A stretch of 64,000 nt of DNA from Sediminibacterium goheungense (GTDB lineage: Bacteria > Bacteroidota > Bacteroidia > Chitinophagales > Chitinophagaceae), in contig NZ_SNWP01000011.1 of NCBI RefSeq assembly GCF_004361915.1, forward strand, positions 124,001-188,000, in the 5' to 3' direction. This document shows, one piece after another, positions 1-7,289 of this stretch; the stretch's first letter is position 1; each line of letters opens with the position of its first letter. The notes beneath the pieces were generated by a model, which had not been told where the DNA came from, did no database searches, and saw nothing but the letters and a program-made list of their open reading frames with translations. Made by a program: the position numbers and the translations under genes.

Positions 1-258
1 ATTCAGTACATGATGGAAAACGAGCAGATAAGTGAAGCCGGAGCCATTGCAGAAATTGAGCGATATATGGCCATACCCGGTCAGGCACTTGGATATAAAA
101 TCGGTGCTTTAAAAATCAGGGCCTTGCGAACAAAGTATGAGCAACAACTGGGTACTAAATTTAAAGTGAATGCCTTTCATGATGCAGTGTTGAAAGACGG
201 CGCTTTACCATTGGAAGTACTGGAAAAGAAAATGGATTTATGGTCTACTAAACAATAA
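1..258 (+). CDS. DUF885 family protein, C-terminal end (partial)
   Basis: Only the last 85 or so codons are present; the reading frame is open from the first base, so the gene begins upstream of the window. The visible part carries the family's C-terminal signature: a PGQALGYKIG segment, then FHDAVLKDGALPLEVLE. DUF885 proteins are usually exported, roughly 550-600 residue, HExxH-type putative metallopeptidases in Bacteroidota; the catalytic part is not in view, so activity is inferred from the family. It is convergent with the next gene and followed by a strong hairpin terminator. Confidence 0.9.
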   Translation: MQYMMENEQISEAGAIAEIERYMAIPGQALGYKIGALKIRALRTKYEQQLGTKFKVNAFHDAVLKDGALPLEVLEKKMDLWSTKQ

Positions 259-261
259 TTA

Positions 262-301
262 TTTTACCGGCTTTGGCAGTTGTTTTCCAAAGCCGGTAAA
301 A
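262..301. terminator. Bidirectional hairpin terminator
   Basis: A 15-bp perfect stem (262-276 with 287-301, core ACCGGCTTTGG) with T/A runs on both flanks and a 10-nt loop. It lies between two convergent stop codons, so it can end transcription from both sides. Confidence 0.85.
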
Positions 302-305
302 GTGT

Positions 306-1451
306 TTAAAAGTTGAAGCTAAACTTGATCGAAGGCGATAGATTCTTAAACCATCCATTGAATACCAGTTGAGGCTCTATGGATAGGTGTTTGTTTTTTA
401 GTACTGGAAGTCCGATTCTTAATGTGGAAGGCTCATACCAATTACCTTTTCTTGACACCAGATAGCCAATACTAAGATTACCTGCAAAATATAAATTGTT
501 TCCTGAGCGGTTTTTTTCTGTTTGCGTAAGCTGTGCAACAGCAAAAATATTAGCATCCGTATTAAGTTTGTTCGATGCATCTCTCGAAAAAAAGTATTGT
601 CTTTCAATATAAAACCTGAAACTATTATTGAAATAGTTATTACCTGTGTTGAAAGCAATTCCTGCCTGGATAGAAGGCGCAATAGATCCGCGTACAGCTG
701 TCAGTGAAAAACCTAGAACCGGCGAAATTTTTTCATACCCTGTAGGAATATAGCTATCATTTATGGGTGAAAACATTTTTCCGGTCAACATATTAAAACT
801 AGCCCTGTAGTTATATGATGGCGAGTTCAGTTTATCACGTTTGTAGAATTTCTCTACTTTTTGTTGTAAACTGGCAACACATTTTTGTAAAGCATCAGGC
901 TCAATGGTTGCAATATCAGCAATATTATTTGTAATGATAGTTACAGAAAAAAGAGAAGGACGTAGCTGTATGCTTTTTTTCCCATTTACATCCATAACAT
1001 TCCAGGCGGCTCTGCTTTTCGAAAGGCCAATAATACGAATGGTATCCTGATTGATTTTTAATTGCATTAACTCCTGATCTTTAATGGTATACGTATTGGT
1101 GAATTCGGGGTGTGAAATGAGTCTTATTTTCGGAATAAGATCTGTTAATACAACATCCACTCTTCTTACTATACCATCTGCTTTAAGCGAGTCGCTTAAA
1201 GGATCGAGCATTGAAGCAGCAACTTTTACCAAAGAATCCAGATCAGGCAACTGTTCTAGCTGTGAAATATATTCGAATTCAAGCCCTATCCTGATATTTT
1301 TTGATAAATAGAATACAAAATGAGCGTTTGATTTACCAGGAGGTGGATTGTCGAAAATACTTTCACTTCTGTTGGGTAAATCTCTATACTGTGCGGGCAA
1401 AAGTTGGACTGTTCCTGTTAGTAACAGGAAGCATACAATGATTTTTTTCAT
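306..1451 (-). CDS. Hypothetical exported protein, possible outer-membrane barrel
   Basis: I do not recognise the family. The 381-residue product starts with a signal peptide (hydrophobic core at residues 4-18, LLPAQ near the cleavage point). The C-terminal half alternates aromatic and polar residues and the protein ends in phenylalanine (KFSFNF), which is the usual end of an outer-membrane beta barrel. It is encoded 6 bp downstream of a membrane-anchored anti-sigma-like gene and the sigma factor, in the same direction, so it is probably part of that unit and may be an effector or target of envelope stress control. Confidence 0.6.
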   Translation of the reverse strand: MKKIIVCFLLLTGTVQLLPAQYRDLPNRSESIFDNPPPGKSNAHFVFYLSKNIRIGLEFEYISQLEQLPDLDSLVKVAASMLDPLSDSLKADGIVRRVDVVLTDLIPKIRLISHPEFTNTYTIKDQELMQLKINQDTIRIIGLSKSRAAWNVMDVNGKKSIQLRPSLFSVTIITNNIADIATIEPDALQKCVASLQQKVEKFYKRDKLNSPSYNYRASFNMLTGKMFSPINDSYIPTGYEKISPVLGFSLTAVRGSIAPSIQAGIAFNTGNNYFNNSFRFYIERQYFFSRDASNKLNTDANIFAVAQLTQTEKNRSGNNLYFAGNLSIGYLVSRKGNWYEPSTLRIGLPVLKNKHLSIEPQLVFNGWFKNLSPSIKFSFNF

Positions 1452-1457
1452 GGTAAA

Positions 1458-2180
1458 TTAATTGTCTGAAATAGTAATGGTATGGTTTATGAGCGGCGTT
1501 TTCTTAAAGAATAAAAACTGTTTAGCGGGTAGTTCTACAGCATCCTGCGTTTCAGAAAGGTCTGTTTTCGGTATGATTTTTTTTAATTCATTTTTACTAA
1601 GCATTTTTGCCTCTTCTGTTGAGATGCTGAAAGGAGTTAGTTCGTTTAGATGAACGATTCTATATTTTTTAGGACTTGCTTTCTGAACAGTTAGTATTGC
1701 TGTTTGATTTGTTTCGCTTACTTGTTGTATAGTACTGGTAGTAGGATCAGTTGCCTCAATTGGGGTTGGCACCTCAACTGAAGTTATAACGATATCTTTT
1801 AAAATACTATCTGTATTTACGGGAGGCTCTTTTTTCATTTGTGAAGAATGTGTAACTACTTCCCTCAACTGTATTTTTTCAGGTATGATCGTTTTTAATT
1901 CTTCAATAGATGATTTCTTATATGGTTGCGAACTTTTAGATATACTTTGTTTTTGTTCAGACTTATGCTCTAATAAAAAGAATGTTGTAAGTATTAATAC
2001 AATAAATACAGCAGCATATTGCCAATATTTTACCGAACCCTTTTTTAAAGGTAGTTGTGTAGAAAGCTCAGCCCATGTTTTATGGCTGTTAAAATGTATA
2101 TCAGCAGGTAAATGTTCCAGACCTTCTATCGCTGATTGAATGATTTTATCTTGCATTAACTGAGACATACTGGTTGGCAT
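1458..2180 (-). CDS. Single-pass membrane protein, probable anti-sigma factor
   Basis: The 240-residue product has about 50 cytoplasmic residues, one transmembrane helix (about residues 53-70, IVLILTTFFLL) and a low-complexity S/T/E-rich periplasmic part. That layout and its overlap with the sigma gene immediately upstream match an anti-sigma regulator. No zinc-binding HxxxCxxC motif is visible, so it is not a classical ZAS-type protein. The start given overlaps the sigma gene by 35 bp; Met5 (2168) or Met9 (2156, overlap 11 bp) are equally plausible. Confidence 0.6.
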   Translation of the reverse strand: MPTSMSQLMQDKIIQSAIEGLEHLPADIHFNSHKTWAELSTQLPLKKGSVKYWQYAAVFIVLILTTFFLLEHKSEQKQSISKSSQPYKKSSIEELKTIIPEKIQLREVVTHSSQMKKEPPVNTDSILKDIVITSVEVPTPIEATDPTTSTIQQVSETNQTAILTVQKASPKKYRIVHLNELTPFSISTEEAKMLSKNELKKIIPKTDLSETQDAVELPAKQFLFFKKTPLINHTITISDN

Positions 2181-2697
2181 TTTTGATTAAATCCTGTAAC
2201 ATTTTTCTTGCTTTATTCAGCTGACTTTTACTTGTTCCGTTTGTAATCTGAAGTATATCAGCTATTTCCTGATGACTATATCCCTCAATAACATACAAAT
2301 TGAAAACAGTTCTATAGCCAATTGGCATGCTGGTAATCAAACGAAAGATTTCTTCTGTAGACAATTGACTTATAATACCGTTTTCTTCAACAATCTCATG
2401 TGCTGTTTCTTCTGCCACAAGGAAAAAATTGTTCTTCTTTCTTAATTCCTGTAAACATTCATTCACCATAATCTTTTTCATCCAGGCAATAAAGGCATTA
2501 TCTGTAGTATACCTGAATGTATGTAGAGAGGTATATATTTTTAAAAACCCGTTTTGTAACATATCTTCTGCTTCTACATCAGTTTTAAGGTATCGTCTGC
2601 AAATGAGAAATAGTCGAACAGCAAAAAGATCATACAACTTTTTCTGCGCAATTATTTCAGCCTTTTTGCAATCATTTATGAGTACAGATAATTCCAT
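2146..2697 (-). CDS. ECF-type RNA polymerase sigma factor
   Basis: The 183-residue protein has region 2 (EAEDMLQNGFLKIY, about residues 42-55) and region 4 with a helix-turn-helix (GYSHQEIADILQITNGTSKSQL, split here: GYSHQEIADI then LQITNGTSKS, about 139-160). Length and the lack of regions 1 and 3 fit the sigma-70 ECF family. It directs RNA polymerase to a dedicated promoter set, held in check by the overlapping anti-sigma-like gene. The three minus-strand genes 2697-306 look like one transcription unit. Confidence 0.9.
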   Translation of the reverse strand: MELSVLINDCKKAEIIAQKKLYDLFAVRLFLICRRYLKTDVEAEDMLQNGFLKIYTSLHTFRYTTDNAFIAWMKKIMVNECLQELRKKNNFFLVAEETAHEIVEENGIISQLSTEEIFRLITSMPIGYRTVFNLYVIEGYSHQEIADILQITNGTSKSQLNKARKMLQDLIKNANQYVSVNAR

Positions 2698-2781
2698 TCG
2701 TCCGAATTGCTTTACTAAATGATAAATGCATAAAAAAGAAAAGGGTTGCCTACGTCTTTACAATTACTTAGATTTAATTTA

Positions 2782-2852
2782 GTCTGGCTGACCGGATTCC
2801 TTTGCCGATAGCGGGATATCCTTTGTGTTCAGCTATGTGTGCTTAACCAGAC
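2782..2852. other. Inverted repeat in the 2698-2948 gap, possible structured RNA
   Basis: The outer arms GTCTGG (2782-2787) and CCAGAC (2847-2852) are complementary, and an inner GCTGA/TCAGC pair nests inside them. The gap separates the divergent sigma gene and glycosyltransferase. It does not look like a tRNA (no T-arm signature). Function unknown. Confidence 0.25.
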
Positions 2853-2934
2853 ATTAGCCATATTATATATAGCAATTATATATATAAATGGTTTTTGTTT
2901 TGCAATGAAAAAAAGTTTTAACAATTAAAGCCTC

Positions 2935-2942
2935 TACTTTTG
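2935..2942 (+). promoter_or_regulatory. TAnnTTTG promoter element, probably leaderless
   Basis: TACTTTTG matches the Bacteroidota -7 consensus and ends 6 bp before the ATG at 2949. With a normal start point the transcript would begin at or next to the start codon. No good -33 TTTG is seen. Confidence 0.55.
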
Positions 2943-2948
2943 TGGTTT

Positions 2949-4079
2949 ATGCGCATCGCTATTAACGCCATATTTCTGCAGAACAATCCGATGGAAGGTT
3001 ATGGCCATTATACGGCTGAAGTCATACAACGAATTATTTCGAAACACCCTAACGATGAATTTCTATTGTTGTATGACCGGCCATGGGATGACAACTTTTT
3101 TGATCAGCCCAATATTACCCGGCTATTGGTAACACCGGCTGCCAGGCATCCATTGAGTTTTAAATATTGGTATGATGTAAAGGCAACCGCTGCCGTAAAA
3201 GGATGGAAAGCTGATGTATGGTTTCAACCCTATGGTTTTTGCAGTATCACCAGCCGTGTTCCACAGGTACTGATGATTCATGACCTGGCTTTCAAACATT
3301 ATCCCGCTTATATAAGCTGGTACCAGCGTTTATACTACCGTTGGTTTACGCCTGCTTTTATTAAAAAAGCCCAAAAACTGATTACGGTATCCAATTTTTC
3401 AAAAGAGGACATTGCCAAAACCTATCGTGTTGGCGATGGTAAGATGGTGGTGATACCCGGAGCTGCCAGACAAGGCTTTGTTCCTTTGGAATGGGAAGAA
3501 AAACAGGCTGTAAAAGATGGTTATGCAGATGGAAGGGAATATTTTCTGTTTGTAGGCGGTATACATCCACGTAAAAATCTAATAACACTGCTGAAAGCCT
3601 TTTCACATTTTAAAAAATGGCAGCACAGTAATATGAAATTACTGGTGGCGGGCAGAATGGCCTGGCAATATGAGGATTTACTGGAAAAATTGAAAACCTA
3701 TAAATACAGGGAAGATGTGCTCTTGCTTGGATATTTACCTGAAACGCAATTACAGCGGGTAACAGCGGCAGCTTATGCGCTGGTATATCCTTCCTGGTTC
3801 GAAGGTTTTGGTTTGCCCATACTCGAAGCTATGCAGGCAGGTGTACCGGTTATTTGCTCCAATACCAGCAGTATGCCGGAAGTTGCCGGTGATGCAGCCA
3901 TACTTACCGATCCTTCTAACTATGAAGCAATGGGTAAAGAAATGATTGCCTTATACCGAAACGAAAGCATCCGGAATGCATTTGTAGAAAAAGGTCTGCA
4001 AAGGGCAAAGGCATTTAGTTGGGATGAAACTGCCCAATCGGTTTACAAAGAGCTGGAAGCGGCGGCTGTAAGCAGGTAA
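2949..4079 (+). CDS. Glycosyltransferase family 4 (GT-B fold)
   Basis: Transfers a sugar from a nucleotide-sugar donor, probably in polysaccharide or LPS synthesis; the substrate cannot be read from sequence. About 376 residues. The N-terminal acceptor half starts MRIAINAIFL and is followed by the GT4 donor half with VGGIHPRKN (about 202-210) and the E-x7-E donor motif in EGFGLPILEA (about 285-294). I chose the ATG at 2949 because an upstream TTG would put the start inside the promoter element. It is monocistronic-looking, with gldC beginning 60 bp later under its own promoter. Confidence 0.88.
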   Translation: MRIAINAIFLQNNPMEGYGHYTAEVIQRIISKHPNDEFLLLYDRPWDDNFFDQPNITRLLVTPAARHPLSFKYWYDVKATAAVKGWKADVWFQPYGFCSITSRVPQVLMIHDLAFKHYPAYISWYQRLYYRWFTPAFIKKAQKLITVSNFSKEDIAKTYRVGDGKMVVIPGAARQGFVPLEWEEKQAVKDGYADGREYFLFVGGIHPRKNLITLLKAFSHFKKWQHSNMKLLVAGRMAWQYEDLLEKLKTYKYREDVLLLGYLPETQLQRVTAAAYALVYPSWFEGFGLPILEAMQAGVPVICSNTSSMPEVAGDAAILTDPSNYEAMGKEMIALYRNESIRNAFVEKGLQRAKAFSWDETAQSVYKELEAAAVSR

Positions 4080-4107
4080 AGGTTCCTGAAATCTCTCCAT
4101 TTAATCC

Positions 4108-4115
4108 TATTTTTG
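4108..4115 (+). promoter_or_regulatory. TAnnTTTG promoter element for gldC-yqeY
   Basis: TATTTTTG, a full match to the -7 consensus, placed 23 bp before the gldC start codon. The -33 element is weak (CCTG at the expected distance). Confidence 0.55.
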
Positions 4116-4138
4116 CGCCTCATTTATACATCATAACT

Positions 4139-4483
4139 ATGCATCAGTCAACAATAACCATCGGCGTTCAATTAGATGAGCAAAAAGTGCCGCAGAATAT
4201 AGAATGGAGTGCCTCAGACAGCACCGCAGATATGGCACAACAGGCCAGGGCCATGATGCTGGCTTTCTGGGACGCAGCCGACAAATCAGCGCTTCGTATT
4301 GATCTTTGGACCAAGGATATGATGGTTGATGAAATGGCAGATTTCTATTACCAGACCCTGATGGGAATGGCAGATACTTATGGAAGAGCAACTCAACAGA
4401 CAGAGATGGTAGAGGACATGAAAAAATTTGCCAAAGACTTCATCAAAAAATTCAGGGACAGCCAAATAAAAGCTAACCAATAA
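4139..4483 (+). CDS. gldC: Gliding motility protein GldC
   Basis: A 114-residue cytoplasmic protein with the family core: LDEQKVPQNIEWSASDS near the N terminus, AMMLAFWDA, then LRIDLWTKDMMVDEM and the MADTYGRAT segment. In Flavobacterium GldC supports gliding together with GldB, but orthologues are common in non-gliding Bacteroidota, so motility cannot be concluded from this gene alone; no other gld gene is in the window. It is followed 11 bp later by yqeY, suggesting co-transcription. Confidence 0.92.
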   Translation: MHQSTITIGVQLDEQKVPQNIEWSASDSTADMAQQARAMMLAFWDAADKSALRIDLWTKDMMVDEMADFYYQTLMGMADTYGRATQQTEMVEDMKKFAKDFIKKFRDSQIKANQ

Positions 4484-4494
4484 AACCTACCGAT

Positions 4495-4950
4495 ATGAGC
4501 TTAGAAGAAAAAGTAATGGCGGGCATGAAAGAAGCCATGAAGTCGAAAGATGAAGCTTTGCTGCGTGGTCTCCGTGCCATTAAAGCTGAAATTATTAAGG
4601 CCAAAACAGAACCCGGTGCAAACGGGCAGGTTTCTGAAGATGGTGAACTTAAACTTTTACAGAAACTGGTAAAGCAAAGAAAAGATTCACTTGAAATATT
4701 CCAGCAGCAGAACCGTACAGATCTTGCACAGAAAGAACAGGAAGAAATCAGTGTGATTGAGCAGTTCTTACCTAAACAACTGGATGCCGCTGAACTGAAA
4801 ACGATCATAGCCGGGATTATCACTGCTGTAGGCGCTACAGGTCCGCAGGATATGGGTAAAGTAATGGGTACAGCCAGCAAACAACTTGCCGGTCAGGCAG
4901 ATGGCAAAACCATCTCAGCTGTGGTAAAAGAATTATTGGCCGGGAGCTAA
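4495..4950 (+). CDS. GatB/YqeY domain protein
   Basis: The 151-residue protein matches the stand-alone YqeY family along its length: an N-terminal helical part (MSLEEKVMAGMKEAMKSKDE), a middle helix with QEEISVIEQFLPKQL (about 82-96) and a C-terminal tail-like domain with MGKVMGTASKQLAGQADGK. This tail domain is related to that of GatB of the glutamyl-tRNA(Gln) amidotransferase; YqeY's own role is not settled, though tRNA binding is suspected. Its stop codon is followed after 4 nt by a heptad-repeat hairpin that runs up to cvpA. Confidence 0.9.
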   Translation: MSLEEKVMAGMKEAMKSKDEALLRGLRAIKAEIIKAKTEPGANGQVSEDGELKLLQKLVKQRKDSLEIFQQQNRTDLAQKEQEEISVIEQFLPKQLDAAELKTIIAGIITAVGATGPQDMGKVMGTASKQLAGQADGKTISAVVKELLAGS

Positions 4951-4954
4951 ATAT

Positions 4955-5027
4955 GTGAATGGTGAATGGTCAATGGTGAATATGATAGGTTCACCATTGA
5001 CCATTAACCATTGACCATTCACCATTC
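4955..5027. repeat. Heptad-repeat hairpin E1 (word GTGAATG)
   Basis: The left arm is GTGAATG, GTGAATG, GTCAATG, GTGAA (4955-4980); the right arm (4990-5027) is the same word family in reverse complement, ACCATTG/ACCATTC units. About 16 bp (4965-4980 with 4990-5005) pair perfectly. It begins 4 nt after the yqeY stop and ends 1 nt before the cvpA ATG, so it takes the place of any ribosome binding site. Confidence 0.8.
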
Positions 5028-5028
5028 T

Positions 5029-5574
5029 ATGCTAATCGACATCATCTTCATCATCTGCATGGTTCTCGCTCTTTTTAAGGGTTATCGGAACGGACTCATT
5101 GTGGCTGTATTCTCTCTGGTATCTATCATAGTAGGGTTGGCTGCTGCTATGAAACTTTCGGTATATGTGGCTAAACAGTTGGGTGAGCATACCTCTGTAT
5201 CACAATCCTGGCTACCTTTTATATCCTTTGCACTGGTGATGATTGTGGTGGTAATATTGATCAGACTGGGTGCCAATGCCCTGCAGAAAATGGCCGAACT
5301 GGTATTACTGGGCTGGCTGAATAAACTGGCAGGTGTGGTACTCTATGCCATTCTTTATATGTTGGTATTAAGTGTGGTATTATTTTTTGCCGAAAAACTC
5401 CATCTGTTTGATCAAAATACGATAGCAGCATCAAAAGTGTATAGTTTTATACAGCCCTGGGGGCCCAAAGCCATTGACGGTATCGGTAAACTTATTCCTT
5501 TATTTAGTGATATGTTCGGGAGTCTGACAGGCTTTTTTGAAAGTGTAGGTAAGACAGAGGGAGCGGTACAATAA
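5029..5574 (+). CDS. CvpA family inner-membrane protein
   Basis: About 181 residues with four predicted membrane helices and the family opening LIDIIFIICMVLALFKGYRNG. CvpA was named from colicin V production in E. coli and is linked to envelope integrity in several bacteria; its molecular activity is not established. I placed the start at the ATG at 5029; an upstream TTG start at 5011 would be inside the heptad hairpin. No Shine-Dalgarno sequence is present because the hairpin occupies the leader. It probably shares transcription with yqeY. Confidence 0.85.
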   Translation: MLIDIIFIICMVLALFKGYRNGLIVAVFSLVSIIVGLAAAMKLSVYVAKQLGEHTSVSQSWLPFISFALVMIVVVILIRLGANALQKMAELVLLGWLNKLAGVVLYAILYMLVLSVVLFFAEKLHLFDQNTIAASKVYSFIQPWGPKAIDGIGKLIPLFSDMFGSLTGFFESVGKTEGAVQ

Positions 5575-5730
5575 CATCTGCAAGTATTTAAACATTCGTT
5601 TTTGCCCTGAAATCAGTATTTTAGCGAAGAAGGAAAACAATCTGTTGCCAGGTTCAAACGTTACTGAATTTGTAAATGGTTTTTCTTTTATTTGTACCGG
5701 TTCATAACGCTTGCATAAGAAACTAACCTA

Positions 5731-6504
5731 ATGAATTACGAGATTAAACAACAGGATAAATTTAAGTTCATCGAAGAAGGTGAAGGAGAGCCATTGTTAT
5801 TGCTGCATGGACTGTTTGGTGCTTTGAGTAATTTCCGTGACCTGATTGAGCATTTCAGACAGCGATACAAAGTAGTGGTACCAATGTTACCCTTATTCGA
5901 CCTGGATATTTTTCATACTTCAGTAGGTGGACTTGAAAAATATGTTCAAAAATTTATAGAGGCACGTGGGTATACCGGTATTCATTTACTGGGGAATTCG
6001 CTGGGTGGTCATGTGGCATTGGTGCATATTTTAAAGCATCCGGAAAAGATCAAATCGTTAATTCTTACGGGAAGTAGTGGATTGTTTGAAAATGGTATGG
6101 GTGATAGCTATCCTAAACGTGGAGATTACGAGTATATTAAAAAGAAGACACAATTAACTTTTTATGATCCCAACACGGCTACCAAGGAACTGGTGGATGA
6201 GGTTTTTGAAATTACCAATAACCGTATTAAAGTAATCAAGATCATTGCACTGGCGAAAAGTGCTATCAGAAATAATCTTGGTGAAGAATTAAACCAGATT
6301 AAACAACCTACACTGCTTATCTGGGGTAATAATGATACCATTACACCACCTTTTGTAGGGAAAGAATTCAATCGTCTGATTCCAAACAGTGAGTTACATT
6401 TTGTAGATAAATGCGGACATGCCCCGATGATGGAAGTGCCGGCAGAATTTAACCAGATACTGGATGGTTTTTTGAATAAATTAAGTGTTGCTCCGCAACC
6501 TTAA
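5731..6504 (+). CDS. Alpha/beta hydrolase
   Basis: A 257-residue cytoplasmic hydrolase with the full triad visible: nucleophile Ser90 in GNSLGG (88-93), Asp202 in NNDTITP and His230 in CGHAPMMEVP; the oxyanion HG lies at 26-27. It resembles esterase or C-C bond hydrolases such as MhpC/BphD, but the substrate cannot be told. It is followed 43 bp later by the CBS-domain gene. In many Bacteroidota a hydrolase-CBS pair sits next to nadK, which here lies 8 kb away beyond the copper module. Confidence 0.88.
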   Translation: MNYEIKQQDKFKFIEEGEGEPLLLLHGLFGALSNFRDLIEHFRQRYKVVVPMLPLFDLDIFHTSVGGLEKYVQKFIEARGYTGIHLLGNSLGGHVALVHILKHPEKIKSLILTGSSGLFENGMGDSYPKRGDYEYIKKKTQLTFYDPNTATKELVDEVFEITNNRIKVIKIIALAKSAIRNNLGEELNQIKQPTLLIWGNNDTITPPFVGKEFNRLIPNSELHFVDKCGHAPMMEVPAEFNQILDGFLNKLSVAPQP

Positions 6505-6547
6505 TAGCCATAGAAGCGTATATTTTACTTAAGAGGAGGATTGTTAT

Positions 6548-7207
6548 ATGCTCGCATCGCAGTTAATTAATACGGGATTTCCTTCTATCAATCTTTTTGA
6601 TAAGGTTTCTTTTGCATTGCAGCTTATGGAGGATTATGATCTGCTGCATCTCCCTGTGCTCAGCGAAGAGAAATTTGCCGGCATTATTGAAAAAGATGAT
6701 TTGCTTGATGCAGACGAAGGTACTTTGGTGGCAACACTGGAGCAGTCGCTCAAAAAAATTTCTGTAAAAACAGAGGAACATTTTCTGGTAGCCGTAAAAC
6801 AAATAGCAGAACACGAACTTACCATGCTACCTGTTATTAATGAGCAACAGGAACTACAGGGCATTATTCCATCTAAAACCCTTTTTGCCCATGTATCGCA
6901 TTTTTTGGGTAATGATGAAAAGGGTGGAGTTATTGTACTGGAAACAGATAAACGACATTTCTCTTTTGGTGAAATCAGCCGCCTGGTTGAAACCAATGAT
7001 GCCTATATTACCCAACTCAACACTTATCCTGAAACAGATACGGGTCTTGTTATTGTAACCATCAAAATCAATAAAATAGAAGTATCTGATATAGTGGCTA
7101 CTTTCCAGCGGTATGATTATGTGGTAAGGTATTATTTCGGGGAGGAGGAATATGCAAATGAATTGAAAGAGAATTATAATCATCTCCTGGCTTACCTGAA
7201 TATGTAA
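6548..7207 (+). CDS. CBS domain-containing protein
   Basis: The 219-residue protein has two CBS motifs (about residues 5-60, ending LPVLSEEKFAGIIEKDDLL, and about 70-125, with LPVINEQQELQGII) followed by an ACT-like C-terminal part. Such proteins sense adenine nucleotides or related ligands; the partner is unknown. The start is supported by an unusually clear purine-rich ribosome binding site, AGAGGAGGA, 8 bp upstream, which is rare in this window. It is the last plus-strand gene before the minus-strand copper module and ends in a bidirectional terminator. Confidence 0.85.
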   Translation: MLASQLINTGFPSINLFDKVSFALQLMEDYDLLHLPVLSEEKFAGIIEKDDLLDADEGTLVATLEQSLKKISVKTEEHFLVAVKQIAEHELTMLPVINEQQELQGIIPSKTLFAHVSHFLGNDEKGGVIVLETDKRHFSFGEISRLVETNDAYITQLNTYPETDTGLVIVTIKINKIEVSDIVATFQRYDYVVRYYFGEEEYANELKENYNHLLAYLNM

Positions 7208-7229
7208 AAAGAAACCGAATACCTATATC

Positions 7230-7276
7230 AAAACCGGGTTATCTGTAAAACTCACTGCTACAGATAACCCGGTTTT
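7230..7276. terminator. Bidirectional hairpin terminator
   Basis: A 17-bp perfect stem (7230-7246 with 7260-7276, core ACCGGGTTATCTGT) flanked by A/T runs, between the convergent CBS gene and the multicopper oxidase gene. It marks the downstream edge of the copper module. Confidence 0.88.
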
Positions 7277-7289
7277 ATTTTATCTAATA

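Noticed and set aside
2782..2852. tRNA gene
   Set aside because: The outer arms pair, but there is no T-arm signature, no CCA-proximal pattern and no recognisable anticodon loop.
4955..5028. Longer CvpA start from the TTG at 5011
   Set aside because: It would translate part of the heptad hairpin arm; the ATG at 5029 gives the normal family start.
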